64,000 bases of DNA from Paenibacillus_Z sp042653205 (GCF_042653205.1 NZ_JBHSHY010000002.1:186001-250000); one strand, 5' to 3'; numbered from the stretch's first letter, positions 1-8,128 are shown. Notes: a model not told the origin generated them from the sequence alone. Program-made: numbers and translations.

Positions 1-34
1 TCTTAAGGCGGCCTAAGCCACCTTAAGATTTTTT
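1..34 (+). terminator. Intrinsic terminator of the gene upstream of the window
   Basis: A 12-bp stem (positions 1-12 with 17-28, one C-A mismatch, CTAA loop) is followed directly by six T residues at 29-34. It ends transcription entering from the left. In Bacilli the gene before spo0A is usually spoIVB, but that gene is outside the window. Confidence 0.85.
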
Positions 35-133
35 GCTTCTCGCGGATATGTAGTAGCGGAAGTCGGAGATGTACGAAACGGGTAGTTGCGTAAGTTCATT
101 CGCTGTACATAGGACAAGTCCAAGATCATGACT

Positions 134-252
134 TGTCGAAAAATTTCGAACAATGATACATCATGTAATAAATTATTCATTATAAATCACATCGAATAAA
201 AAATAAAGAAAAAGATTATTCGACAGAAGGAATTTTATACCCCATGTCGAAA
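134..252 (+). promoter_or_regulatory. Three Spo0A-binding sites (0A boxes) upstream of spo0A
   Basis: TGTCGAAA occurs at 134-141 and 245-252 on the + strand. TGTCGAAT, sharing the seven-base core, lies on the minus strand at 218-225. The 0A-box consensus is TGTCGAA, so these sites predict autoregulation of spo0A by Spo0A~P, as in B. subtilis. The third box overlaps the candidate SigH -10 element. Core matches are exact; binding is inferred. Confidence 0.75.
226..252 (+). promoter_or_regulatory. Candidate SigH promoter of spo0A
   Basis: A -35-like GAAGGAATT (226-234) is separated by 13 nt from a -10-like CGAAA (248-252). This resembles the SigH consensus RWAGGAXXT then HGAAT, although the usual spacing is 14 nt and the final T is missing. 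Its position just ahead of the TTG start of spo0A and among the 0A boxes fits the known sporulation promoter of spo0A. The -10 match is imperfect. Confidence 0.45.
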
Positions 253-327
253 ATGTTTAACAAGCAGGAAAGACGTAAAGATGCTGCGTCTCAACCATTA
301 GGATTTAAGTCTAAGGAGGACTATACC

Positions 328-1140
328 TTGCAAAGAATTGAAGTATTGTTGGCTGATGACAACCGTGAATTTACGACTCTGCTTTCCGAGTATATTTCCG
401 AACAAAACGATATGACTGTAACGGGTGTCGCGTATAACGGCGAGGAAGTTCTCCGCATTCTGGAAGAAACGCGTCCTGATGTATTGATCCTGGATATCAT
501 CATGCCGCATCTTGACGGCCTCGGCGTGCTGGAGCGCCTGCGCGAAATGAATCTGCCGCAAATGCCGAAAATCATCATGCTGACGGCGTTCGGCCAAGAG
601 AACATCACGCAAAAAGCCGTTCAGCTGGGCGCGTCGTATTACATTTTGAAACCGTTTGATATGGAAATTTTGGCGAACCGCATCCGGCAGCTGGTCGGCA
701 ATCCGACGGTTATCTCATCGTCGTACACCGCCTCGGCCTCGTCCGCCTCGGCAACGAAGTCCAACGTCGTTCCGATCGCCAAAGGAAAAAACCTCGATGC
801 CAATATTACGAGCATCATTCACGAAATCGGCGTACCCGCTCACATCAAAGGGTATCAATATTTGCGCGAAGCGATTACAATGGTATACAACAATATCGAA
901 ATTTTAGGCGCGATTACGAAGACGCTGTATCCCGCGATCGCCGAGAAATTCAAAACGACGCCTTCCCGCGTCGAACGCGCTATCCGCCATGCGATCGAGG
1001 TCGCTTGGACGCGCGGCAACATCGACAGCATCAGCCACTTGTTCGGCTACACGATCAATATCAGCAAGTCGAAACCGACGAACAGCGAGTTTATCGCGAT
1101 GGTCGCCGACAAGCTGCGGATCGAACACAAAGTATCTTAG
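328..1140 (+). CDS. spo0A: Spo0A, master regulator of sporulation initiation
   Basis: Response regulator of 270 aa. The N-terminal receiver has the acidic pair DD, the phosphoacceptor Asp in LDIIMPHLDG and the conserved Lys in LKPFDME. After a Ser/Ala-rich linker comes the Spo0A DNA-binding domain, with the family signatures SRVERAIRHAIEVAW and TNSEFIAMVADKLR. It takes phosphate from the phosphorelay and then activates or represses genes through 0A boxes. I chose the TTG at 328 because AAGGAGG lies 8 nt before it and the protein then begins where B. subtilis Spo0A does. An in-frame ATG at 244 would add 28 non-homologous residues, lacks a Shine-Dalgarno sequence and sits on a 0A box. It is monocistronic and carries its own control region. 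Confidence 0.97.
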   Translation: MQRIEVLLADDNREFTTLLSEYISEQNDMTVTGVAYNGEEVLRILEETRPDVLILDIIMPHLDGLGVLERLREMNLPQMPKIIMLTAFGQENITQKAVQLGASYYILKPFDMEILANRIRQLVGNPTVISSSYTASASSASATKSNVVPIAKGKNLDANITSIIHEIGVPAHIKGYQYLREAITMVYNNIEILGAITKTLYPAIAEKFKTTPSRVERAIRHAIEVAWTRGNIDSISHLFGYTINISKSKPTNSEFIAMVADKLRIEHKVS

Positions 1141-1188
1141 AACGACACGCTATTACGAACGATTCATTCGATTGGATGGAGCGCCGCT

Positions 1189-1207
1189 CCCGCGAGTCAC
1201 TCGCGGG
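1189..1207 (+). other. Short perfect hairpin after spo0A
   Basis: An 8-bp perfect stem (1189-1196 with 1200-1207) with a 3-nt loop lies between spo0A and the MFS gene. There is no T-tract, so a terminator role is uncertain. Confidence 0.4.
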
Positions 1208-1253
1208 CAGTGGCGTTTCGCGTTGTTCAAGCATCTAGGGGGATTGTTTTCTT

Positions 1254-2453
1254 GTGGCATCGTTGACATCTACTTCCGCTCCTTCGTGGAAACGACTTAC
1301 CGTCTTATTGTCCGTCACGCTCATCTCGGGCTTCAATCAGGGGCTGCTGCTCCCCCTGCTTGCCATTCTTCTCGAGCAGCAAGGCGTCTCGTCGGATATG
1401 AACGGCCTCAACTCCATGGCGCTGTATATCGGGACATTCGGCATGATGTTCTTTATCGAGAAGCCGATTCGCCGGTTCGGGTATAAGGCCGGCATCCTCG
1501 CGGGCATCGCGCTCGCGGGAACGGCCACGCTGCTGTTCCCGGTCTTCTCCGGCGCATTATGGATCTGGTTCATTCTGCGGATCGCCGTCGGCATCGGCGA
1601 CAGCGCGCTCCATTACTGCGCGCAGCTCTGGATCGTCAGCAGCGCTTCGCCGCAGCGCCGCGGCCGGGTTATTTCGCTTTATGGCATGGCTTACGGCATC
1701 GGCTTCAGCCTCGGCCCAATCGGCATTAACCTGGCGAATGCAGCCAGCTGGATGCCATTCGCACTGAACGCGGCGCTGTTCGTGCTCGTCGCCTTCTTCA
1801 TGCTGCCGCTCGGCAGGGAGTACCCCGAAGCCGCGAAATCGTCCGCCGAGAGCGGCAATCGTTTTTGGCTGGTTTATCGTCTGGGATGGTTCGCGTTATT
1901 GCCGGCCATCCTGTACGGCTTGCTGGAATCGACGATGAACAGCAATTTTCCGCTCTACGGGCTCCGAATCGGGCTCAGCAAAGAAACGATATCGATGCTG
2001 CTGCCTGCTCTAGGCATCGGCAGTCTGGTCGTCATGTTCCCGCTCGGCATACTGAGCGACCGGATCGGACGCAAACGCGTCCTGATGGGCTGCGCGTTGT
2101 CGGCGGGCCTGGTCTTTTTCGCGGTGCCGCTTGCCGGCAGCCAGGTGCCGTTGTTGTTCGTCCTGCTGTCGCTGGTCGGCGGCTTGGTCGGTTCGTTCTT
2201 CTCGCTCGGATTGGCCTACGCGGGCGATGTGCTTCCGCGGAATCTATTGCCGTCGGCCAACGTCATCGCATCGATCCATTTCAGTATCGGCAGCCTGCTC
2301 GGTCCGAGCGTGGGGGGAGCCAGCATACAATACGTATCGACCCAAAGCGTGTTCCTGCTGCTGGGCGGAGCGTTTGCGCTGTTCGCCCTGCTCGGGCCGC
2401 TGTTCCGGAGCGCCGGCGGGGAAGCGGCCGTCAATTCGAATTCGGTCGTATAA
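1254..2453 (+). CDS. MFS transporter
   Basis: Polytopic membrane protein of 399 aa with about 12 hydrophobic segments, of major facilitator superfamily type. The loop between helices 2 and 3 has the degenerate MFS motif as IEKPIRRFGYKAG, and the cytoplasmic loop after helix 8 reads GILSDRIGRKRVLMG, a classical MFS A-like motif (DRxGRK). It is probably a proton-driven exporter. The substrate cannot be read from sequence. I chose the GTG at 1254, preceded by AGGGGGA about 10 nt upstream. It is not part of the conserved spo0A neighbourhood, and it lies 84 nt before the sigma factor gene on the same strand, so a shared transcript is possible. Confidence 0.85.
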   Translation: MASLTSTSAPSWKRLTVLLSVTLISGFNQGLLLPLLAILLEQQGVSSDMNGLNSMALYIGTFGMMFFIEKPIRRFGYKAGILAGIALAGTATLLFPVFSGALWIWFILRIAVGIGDSALHYCAQLWIVSSASPQRRGRVISLYGMAYGIGFSLGPIGINLANAASWMPFALNAALFVLVAFFMLPLGREYPEAAKSSAESGNRFWLVYRLGWFALLPAILYGLLESTMNSNFPLYGLRIGLSKETISMLLPALGIGSLVVMFPLGILSDRIGRKRVLMGCALSAGLVFFAVPLAGSQVPLLFVLLSLVGGLVGSFFSLGLAYAGDVLPRNLLPSANVIASIHFSIGSLLGPSVGGASIQYVSTQSVFLLLGGAFALFALLGPLFRSAGGEAAVNSNSVV

Positions 2454-2537
2454 CGGGTTCCCGCCTGCGTATCCTTTTGACAGGGCCGTTCGTTTACGCA
2501 GTGTAAGCAAACCAAACGGATAAGGAGGTGCATGCCC

Positions 2538-3254
2538 ATGACGAAACTTCAGCCATCCGGGGCCGTGGAAGATCTGCGGTTCACGCTGTATCGATATTGC
2601 CTGTCGCTGACGCGCTCTGCCTGGGACGCGGAGGATCTCGTGCAGGAGACCTGCCTGCGGGCGCTCCCGGTCATGAACGGGTCGGTGGCGCATCCGAATC
2701 CGACGGCGTATTTGCTCCGCACAGCCAAAAACATCGCCGTCGACCAATCGAGGCGGAAGAAACGCGCCGAGCGCGCGCTCGCGGCCATGCAGCGCAGCGA
2801 AGCCGCCCTGAGCCGTTTCTATGGCGATTCCGCGGAATTGACAGCGATGCTCGGACTGCTGCTCGGTCATTTATCGCCGCTCCAGCGGACCGTGTTTCTG
2901 CTGAAGGAACTGTTTGGCTTCAAGAACGGCGAGGTCGCGGCGAAGCTGTCGACGTCCGAGGGCGCGGTGAAGGCGGCGCTTCACCGGGCGCGGATCGCCG
3001 TCGAGAAGCTGAAGCTCGGGGCGCGGTTTCGCGATCCGGATCAGCCGAGCGCGCCGGCGGCGGACGTCGACGAAAGCTTGCTGTCGGCCTACGTGAACGC
3101 CGTGCGGCACGGCGATCCTCAAGCGCTCGTCGTCCTCGCGAACGCCGAAGCGCAGATCATCGACCCGGTGGAAGCGGTCAGCCGGCTTAGCCAGCGGTTC
3201 GCGCCCTCGGATATCGCCTCCTCCTCGTCCGTTACGATGCGGTTTGCTGCGTAA
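2538..3254 (+). CDS. ECF-type RNA polymerase sigma factor with C-terminal extension
   Basis: About 238 aa. Region 2 (residues about 10-75) contains DAEDLVQETCLRAL, and region 4 (about 115-165) has the helix-turn-helix GEVAAKLSTSEGAVKAALHR. Both are typical of extracytoplasmic-function sigma factors, and region 3 is absent. A tail of roughly 60 residues follows. Its start, LLSAYVNAVRHGDPQALVVL, resembles the first helices of SnoaL-like domains found behind some ECF factors, but it is too short to be a whole domain. Two ATGs (2532, 2538) lie 6 nt apart; AAGGAGG at 2522-2528 suits 2538. No anti-sigma gene is adjacent. The ClpP paralogue starts 21 nt downstream, so the two are probably co-transcribed. 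Confidence 0.85.
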   Translation: MTKLQPSGAVEDLRFTLYRYCLSLTRSAWDAEDLVQETCLRALPVMNGSVAHPNPTAYLLRTAKNIAVDQSRRKKRAERALAAMQRSEAALSRFYGDSAELTAMLGLLLGHLSPLQRTVFLLKELFGFKNGEVAAKLSTSEGAVKAALHRARIAVEKLKLGARFRDPDQPSAPAADVDESLLSAYVNAVRHGDPQALVVLANAEAQIIDPVEAVSRLSQRFAPSDIASSSSVTMRFAA

Positions 3255-3275
3255 CCGAACGAGGAGGGAATGCGC

Positions 3276-3869
3276 ATGAATTTGACGCCTTACGTTATCG
3301 AAACGACCAATCGGGGAGAGCGGAGCTACGACATTTATTCCCGGCTGCTGAAGGACCGGATCGTCATGGTCAGCGGCGAGATCGAGGACCATATGGCCAA
3401 CGCCATCGTCGCGCAGCTGCTGTTTCTGGCGGCGGACGACCCGGAGAAAGATATTCAACTGTATATCAATAGTCCGGGAGGCTCCGTCACCGCGGGCTTC
3501 TCGATCTTCGATACGATGCAGTTCATCAAGCCGGACGTCTCGACGATCTGTACCGGGTTCGCCGCCAGCTTCGGGGCGATCCTGCTCGCCGGCGGCGCGA
3601 AAGGCAAACGATTCGTCCTGCCGAACAGCGAAGTCATGATCCACCAGCCGCTCGGCGGCGCAAGGGGGCAGGCGAGCGATATTCAAATCCATGCCAGCTG
3701 GATTTTGAAGACGCGGGCGAAAATCAACGCGCTGCTCTCGCACCATACGGGACAATCCGTAGAGCAGATCGAACGGGACTCCGACCGCGACCGGTTCATG
3801 AGCGCGGAGGAGGCGGTGGCGTACGGCATCGTCGACCGCGTCATCGCGTCGAACGGGGCTGCTTCCTGA
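3276..3869 (+). CDS. ClpP-family serine protease subunit (probable paralogue)
   Basis: A 197-aa ClpP peptidase, the family's usual length. The catalytic triad is intact at canonical positions: Ser98 in GFAASFGA, His123 in MIHQPLGG and Asp172 in DSDRDRF. ClpP tetradecamers degrade unfolded or tagged proteins handed over by Clp ATPases. Unlike standard ClpP, the methionines flanking the active Ser are Phe (GMAASMGA is usual), and the C-terminal half is divergent. That, plus linkage to a sigma factor, suggests an accessory ClpP; whether the genome has another clpP cannot be seen here. I chose the ATG at 3276 because GAGGAGGG lies 7 nt before it; the ATG at 3270 is too close. Confidence 0.88.
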   Translation: MNLTPYVIETTNRGERSYDIYSRLLKDRIVMVSGEIEDHMANAIVAQLLFLAADDPEKDIQLYINSPGGSVTAGFSIFDTMQFIKPDVSTICTGFAASFGAILLAGGAKGKRFVLPNSEVMIHQPLGGARGQASDIQIHASWILKTRAKINALLSHHTGQSVEQIERDSDRDRFMSAEEAVAYGIVDRVIASNGAAS

Positions 3870-3932
3870 TGCGAAGGGCCGGCCGTTGATAGGCGGAACC
3901 ATGTGCAAGCAAATGCGCGAACGATAGCGCAA

Positions 3933-3977
3933 GCAAAAGGGCAGGCTTTCCGCACCGCGGAGAACCTGCCCTTTTGC
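3933..3977. terminator. Bidirectional terminator between convergent clpP and DUF2627 gene
   Basis: A perfect 13-bp inverted repeat (GCAAAAGGGCAGG at 3933-3945 with its complement at 3965-3977) around a GC-rich 19-nt loop. CTTTTGC on one side and A-rich sequence on the other fit termination in both directions between two convergent genes. Confidence 0.7.
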
Positions 3978-4043
3978 ACTGCCGTCTTAGGGCGCGAGGA
4001 GCGCGCCGATACGGACCGGCATGTTGTGTAAGCCATTGTCAAA

Positions 4044-4340
4044 TTACGATTGCGGCCGCGGCGGACGCGGACGCTTCTTGCGGAAGCGGGGCGCGACATA
4101 ATTGCGCTTGCGGTCGCGGAAGAACGTCCAGCCGCCGATAAAGCCGACGCCGAGCAAAAACAGCGCGAGACCGGCGATAAAGCGCCACCATTCGAACGGA
4201 TGAACGACTGAAGCATCGTCTCCGAAGGAAGCGAAGAAATGAAAGATCGCATCTTTCATGAGCAGAAAACCGTACGTGGCGCCGAGACCCGGAATCACGA
4301 GCAGCAGAACCGCGATGAACCGAATGAGAACTTGCTTCAT
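4044..4340 (-). CDS. DUF2627 family membrane protein (YqzF type)
   Basis: Small membrane protein of 98 aa with two hydrophobic helices (about residues 7-28 and 52-76) and a strongly basic C-terminal tail rich in Arg, Lys and Pro. Length, topology and the motif HPFEWWRF match DUF2627, whose B. subtilis member YqzF lies near the bkd operon. Function is unknown. The start at 4340 has GGGAGGG about 11 nt upstream on the minus strand; a longer ORF extending to 4712 lacks homology before this Met. It is divergent from lpdV and may share its regulatory region. Confidence 0.8.
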   Translation of the reverse strand: MKQVLIRFIAVLLLVIPGLGATYGFLLMKDAIFHFFASFGDDASVVHPFEWWRFIAGLALFLLGVGFIGGWTFFRDRKRNYVAPRFRKKRPRPPRPQS

Positions 4341-4423
4341 TTCTGTTTGAACCCTCCCGTTGCCTTGCGGAAAAACGCTTCTACGATATTCATCATACCT
4401 TTTCCGCGCAGGGCTGTCCATTT

Positions 4424-4468
4424 GGAAAAACCGCCGGAGTTTTCCCGCGGAACGAAAACAGGTACAAT
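4424..4468. promoter_or_regulatory. Intergenic regulatory region before lpdV
   Basis: Between the divergent DUF2627 and lpdV genes lies an imperfect inverted repeat (GGAAAAAC at 4424-4431, GTTTTCC at 4439-4445), then a -10-like TACAAT at 4463-4468. No good -35 and no -24/-12 SigL element was found, although the B. subtilis bkd operon is SigL-dependent. An operator role for the repeat is a guess. Confidence 0.3.
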
Positions 4469-4509
4469 AGGGAGTAGACCAGCTTGACCATATGGAGAGG
4501 GGAACGACC

Positions 4510-5934
4510 ATGACGATCGCGTGCGACATTGCCATCATCGGCGGAGGCATCGCAGGATACACGGCGGCCATCAAGGCCGCGCAGGCGGGGAAGAAAGCCG
4601 TCATTATCGAGAGAGAGAAGCTCGGCGGCACGTGTTTACATAAAGGCTGCATCCCGAGCAAGGCGCTGCTGCGGAGCGCGGAGGTATTCGCCACGCTGCG
4701 CAAGGCCGACACGTTCGGCGTTCAGGTGGACGGTACCGTGACGCTCGATTTTGCCAAGGTGCAGCAGCGCAAGAGCGGCACGGTCGAGAATCTGTACAAA
4801 GGCCTGCAATACTTGATGCGCAAGCATGACATCACCGTGCTTCAGGGGAGCGGGACCGTCATCGGCCCGTCGATCTTCTCGCCCAAGAGCGGCAGCGTAG
4901 CCGTGGAGCTGGCGGACGGCGAGATGGAGACGGTCGTGCCGGCGCATCTCATCCTCGCGACGGGCTCGCGGCCGCGCCACTTGAAAGGGCTCGAGCCCGT
5001 GGAAGGCCAGATCATGTCGAGCGACGAAGCGCTGGAGATGGACAAGCTGCCGAAGTCGATGCTCATCGTCGGCGGCGGCGTCATTGGCGTGGAGTGGGCG
5101 TCCATGCTGATCGACTTCGGCGTCGAGGTGACGCTGGTGGAATCCGCCGCACGGCTGCTGCCCGGCGAGGACGCCGACGCTACGGCCGAGCTAACGAAGC
5201 AGCTGCGCCGCCGGGGCGTACGGATATTAACCGGCATCCAATTGAAGCCGGAAACGTATACCTTTAGTGACGGCACAGGTATCATTACGGCGGATACGGC
5301 CGACGGGCCCGTCATCTTGACCGCGGAGCGGCTGCTCGTCTCGGTCGGCAGACAAGGGAACGTCGAGGGCATCGGCCTGGAGAATACCGACGTCCGCGTC
5401 GAGAAGGGCGCGATCAAGGTCAACGCGTACTTCCAAACGAACGAGCCGCATATCTATGCCATCGGCGACGTGACGGGAGGGATGCAGCTGGCGCACGCCG
5501 CCGCGCACGAGGCGATCGTCGCGGTCGGCCATATTCTCGGCGGCGCCGAGCAGGCGCCGGAGCATGCCCGCATTCCGCGGGCGATCTACGCGAAGCCGGA
5601 AATCGCGTCCATCGGCCTGACGGAGGACGAAGCCGGCAAACAAGGACATGCTATCAAGGTCGGCAAGGTGCCGTTTCAGGCGATCGGCAAGGCGCAAGTG
5701 CTCGGCGAGCCGGAAGGCTTCGCCAAAGTGATCGCGGACGCGAAGACGAACGACCTGCTCGGCGTCCACATCGTCGGCCCGCATGCGACGGACCTGCTGT
5801 CGGAAGCGTCGCTCGCGATGCTGCTCGACGCTGCTCCATGGGAAGTGGCGCAGGCCATTCACCCGCATCCGACGCTGTCGGAGGTGCTGGGCGAAGCGAT
5901 GCTCGCCGTCGACGGGAAGGCGCTATCGATCTGA
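4510..5934 (+). CDS. lpdV: Dihydrolipoyl dehydrogenase, E3 of branched-chain 2-oxoacid dehydrogenase
   Basis: Flavoprotein disulfide reductase of 474 aa that reoxidises the dihydrolipoyl group on BkdB and passes electrons to NAD+. It has the N-terminal FAD motif IIGGGIAGYTAA, the redox disulfide Cys42/Cys47 in GGTCLHKGC, a second dinucleotide motif VGGGVIGVEWAS for NAD, the FAD-binding AIGDVTGG, and the C-terminal HPHPTLSE holding the catalytic His-Glu pair. I chose the ATG at 4510, with GAGAGGGGA upstream; an ATG at 4492 would add 6 residues and lacks a ribosome binding site. It is first of four bkd genes. The ptb-bcd-buk genes that precede lpdV in B. subtilis are not here. Confidence 0.95.
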   Translation: MTIACDIAIIGGGIAGYTAAIKAAQAGKKAVIIEREKLGGTCLHKGCIPSKALLRSAEVFATLRKADTFGVQVDGTVTLDFAKVQQRKSGTVENLYKGLQYLMRKHDITVLQGSGTVIGPSIFSPKSGSVAVELADGEMETVVPAHLILATGSRPRHLKGLEPVEGQIMSSDEALEMDKLPKSMLIVGGGVIGVEWASMLIDFGVEVTLVESAARLLPGEDADATAELTKQLRRRGVRILTGIQLKPETYTFSDGTGIITADTADGPVILTAERLLVSVGRQGNVEGIGLENTDVRVEKGAIKVNAYFQTNEPHIYAIGDVTGGMQLAHAAAHEAIVAVGHILGGAEQAPEHARIPRAIYAKPEIASIGLTEDEAGKQGHAIKVGKVPFQAIGKAQVLGEPEGFAKVIADAKTNDLLGVHIVGPHATDLLSEASLAMLLDAAPWEVAQAIHPHPTLSEVLGEAMLAVDGKALSI

Positions 5935-5996
5935 AGCGCAACGCGCCGCGGGGAAAACAGGCAAAACGAGGCAGCATTTCCTTTTGTCCCAAAGTC

Positions 5997-6038
5997 GGTT
6001 ATAATGGGTATAGGCAAGTCTTAGTACCTGGTTATAAT
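5997..6038 (+). promoter_or_regulatory. Tandem GGTTATAAT elements before bkdAA
   Basis: GGTTATAAT occurs twice (5997-6005 and 6030-6038), 33 bp apart, each giving a perfect -10 TATAAT. No convincing -35 hexamer is present for either, so these may be activator-dependent promoters or chance. They suggest bkdAA-bkdAB-bkdB could be transcribed apart from lpdV. Confidence 0.35.
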
Positions 6039-6063
6039 AGCAGCTAAAAGGAGGGCGAACCTC

Positions 6064-7098
6064 ATGACTCAATCCGAATCCGCAGTCAAGCAGCCGAAGC
6101 ATGCGGCGCTTGGACTCACGGACGAACAAGTGCTCGAGATGTATAAGCTGATGTTGATGGGCCGGCGTTACGACGAGCGTTGTCTTCTGCTCCAGCGCGC
6201 GGGGAAGATCAAATTCCACGTCTCCGGCATCGGTCAGGAGGCGGCGCAGGTCGGGGCCGCTTTCGCGCTTGACCGCGAGCAGGATTACTTTTTGCCCTAT
6301 TACCGCGATTACGCGTTCGTACTTTCGGTCGGCATGACCTTGCGCGAGCTGATGCTCAGCCTCTTCTCCAAGGCGGCCGATCCCAACAGCGGCGGGCGTC
6401 AAATGCCCGGTCATTTCGGTTCCAAACGGCTTCGCATCGTCACGGGCTCGAGCCCGGTCACGACGCAGGTTCCGCATGCCGTCGGCATCGCGCTCGCGGC
6501 GAAGATGAAGAAAAAAGAGTTCGTCAGCTTCGTCACGTTCGGCGATGGTTCGAGCAACCAAGGCGATTTCCATGAAGGCGCCAATATGGCGGGCGTGCAC
6601 AAGCTGCCGGTGATATTTCTGTGCGAGAATAACCAATACGCGATTTCCGTGCCGCTGCACAAGCAGGTGGGTGGCCGCATCGCCGACCGCGCGCTCGGCT
6701 ACGGCTTCCCGGGCGTCACCGTCGACGGCAACGATCCGCTTGAAGTATACGGCGCCGTGAAAGAAGCGCGGGAGCGCGCGATCCGCGGCGAAGGGCCGAC
6801 GCTGATCGAAGCCGTCATGTACCGGCTGTCGCCGCATTCCACGTCCGACGAGGACACGGCCTACCGGACGAAGGAAGAGATCGAGATGCACCGCGACAAG
6901 GACGGCCTTTCGAAGTTCAAGCAGTATCTGATCGATTGCGGCGTGTTGGACGATGAGCGCGACGCCTTGCTGCAGCAAGAAGTGAAAGCGGCCGTCGACG
7001 ATGCGACGGCCTACGGCGACAAAGCGCCGTTCCCCGAGCCGGAAGACATCCTGTATCACGTCTATCACGGCGACGATGCAGGCAGAGGAGGGCGCTAA
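6064..7098 (+). CDS. bkdAA: Branched-chain 2-oxoacid dehydrogenase E1 alpha
   Basis: A 344-aa thiamine-diphosphate-dependent decarboxylase subunit that acts on branched-chain 2-oxoacids from valine, leucine and isoleucine. This supplies acyl-CoA primers for the iso and anteiso fatty acids of Gram-positive membranes. The ThDP motif runs from FGDGSSNQGDF to CENNQYAIS, and the phosphorylation-loop region YRLSPHSTSDED is conserved. Length matches BkdAA. AAGGAGG lies 10 nt before the ATG. The stop codon is one base from the start of bkdAB, whose ribosome binding site lies inside this gene, so translation is coupled. Confidence 0.95.
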   Translation: MTQSESAVKQPKHAALGLTDEQVLEMYKLMLMGRRYDERCLLLQRAGKIKFHVSGIGQEAAQVGAAFALDREQDYFLPYYRDYAFVLSVGMTLRELMLSLFSKAADPNSGGRQMPGHFGSKRLRIVTGSSPVTTQVPHAVGIALAAKMKKKEFVSFVTFGDGSSNQGDFHEGANMAGVHKLPVIFLCENNQYAISVPLHKQVGGRIADRALGYGFPGVTVDGNDPLEVYGAVKEARERAIRGEGPTLIEAVMYRLSPHSTSDEDTAYRTKEEIEMHRDKDGLSKFKQYLIDCGVLDDERDALLQQEVKAAVDDATAYGDKAPFPEPEDILYHVYHGDDAGRGGR

Positions 7099-7099
7099 T

Positions 7100-8083
7100 A
7101 TGCCGAAAATGGACTATATTGATGCCATCCGCCTGGCCATGAAGGAAGAGATGGAACGCGACGAGGACGTGTTCGTGCTCGGCGAGGACGTCGGGTACAA
7201 GGGCGGCGTCTTCACGACGACGAAAGGGCTGCTGGAGCAGTTCGGCGAAGACCGCGTGCTCGACACGCCGCTGGCGGAGTCGGCCATTGCCGGCACGGCC
7301 ATCGGCGCGGCGATGTACGGCATGAAGCCGATCGCCGAGATGCAGTACGCCGACTTCATGTTCCCGGCCACGAACCAGATCATCAGCGAAGCGGCGAAGA
7401 TCCGCTATCGATCCAATAACGACTGGAACTGCCCGCTCGTCATCCGCGCGCCGATCGGCGGCGGCATTTTCGGCGGCCTGTACCATTCCCAATGCCCGGA
7501 ATCCGTGTTCTTCGGAACGCCGGGGCTCAAGATCGTGGCGCCCTATACGCCGTATGACGCGAAAGGGCTGCTGAAGGCGGCCGTCCGCGACCCGGACCCC
7601 GTCCTTTATTTCGAAAATAAAAAATGCTATAAACTCGTGAGCGGCGACGTGCCGGAAGGCGACTACACAGTCGAGATCGGCAAGGCGAACGTGCTGCGCG
7701 AAGGCGACGATATCACCGTCATCAGCTACAGCCTGCCGCTGCATTTCATCATGGAAGCCGCGGCCGAGTTGGAAGCGGAAGGCATCACGGCGCATGTCCT
7801 CGACCTGCGCTCGCTGCAGCCGCTTGACACGGAAGCGATCCTCGAGGCCGCGCGCCGCACGGGCAAAGTGCTGATCGTGCACGAGGACAACAAATTCGGC
7901 GGCATCGGCGCCGAAGTGTCCGCGATCATCGCGGAAGAGATGCTCTACGAGCTCGACGCGCCGATCATGCGGCTGTGCGGCCCCGACGTGCCGGCGATGC
8001 CGATCAATCCGCCGGGCGAGAAATTTTTCATGCTGAACAAGGACAAAGTGAAGGAAGCCATGAAGCGCCTGGCGGTGTACTAG
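7100..8083 (+). CDS. bkdAB: Branched-chain 2-oxoacid dehydrogenase E1 beta
   Basis: A 327-aa partner of BkdAA; together they form the E1 heterotetramer. It shows the transketolase pyrimidine domain (GEDVGYKGGVFTTTKGL, TPLAESAIAGTAIG) and the C-terminal transketolase domain (VHEDNKFGGIGAEVSA). The Met at 7100 is preceded by AGAGGAGGG inside the end of bkdAA. The open frame continues upstream, but those residues overlap bkdAA and have no homology. bkdB follows 45 nt downstream. Confidence 0.95.
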   Translation: MPKMDYIDAIRLAMKEEMERDEDVFVLGEDVGYKGGVFTTTKGLLEQFGEDRVLDTPLAESAIAGTAIGAAMYGMKPIAEMQYADFMFPATNQIISEAAKIRYRSNNDWNCPLVIRAPIGGGIFGGLYHSQCPESVFFGTPGLKIVAPYTPYDAKGLLKAAVRDPDPVLYFENKKCYKLVSGDVPEGDYTVEIGKANVLREGDDITVISYSLPLHFIMEAAAELEAEGITAHVLDLRSLQPLDTEAILEAARRTGKVLIVHEDNKFGGIGAEVSAIIAEEMLYELDAPIMRLCGPDVPAMPINPPGEKFFMLNKDKVKEAMKRLAVY

Positions 8084-8128
8084 GGAGCGAGGGCGCCGAC
8101 ATCACGCATACGTTTAGGAGTGGTCGGA

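Noticed and set aside
244..327. ATG at 244 as the spo0A start
   Set aside because: No Shine-Dalgarno precedes it, the 28 added residues have no counterpart in Spo0A, and the site is itself a 0A box; the TTG at 328 has AAGGAGG at correct spacing.
4341..4509. SigL (-24/-12) promoter before lpdV
   Set aside because: No TGGCAC-N5-TTGC-like pair could be found in the spacer on either strand.
5923..7068. Minus-strand open frame of 381 codons opposite bkdAA
   Set aside because: Composition is that of an antisense GC-rich shadow (Arg/Asp/Val/Leu), and bkdAA on the other strand is unambiguous. The same applies to long antisense frames over bkdB, xerD, pdp, resB and resE.
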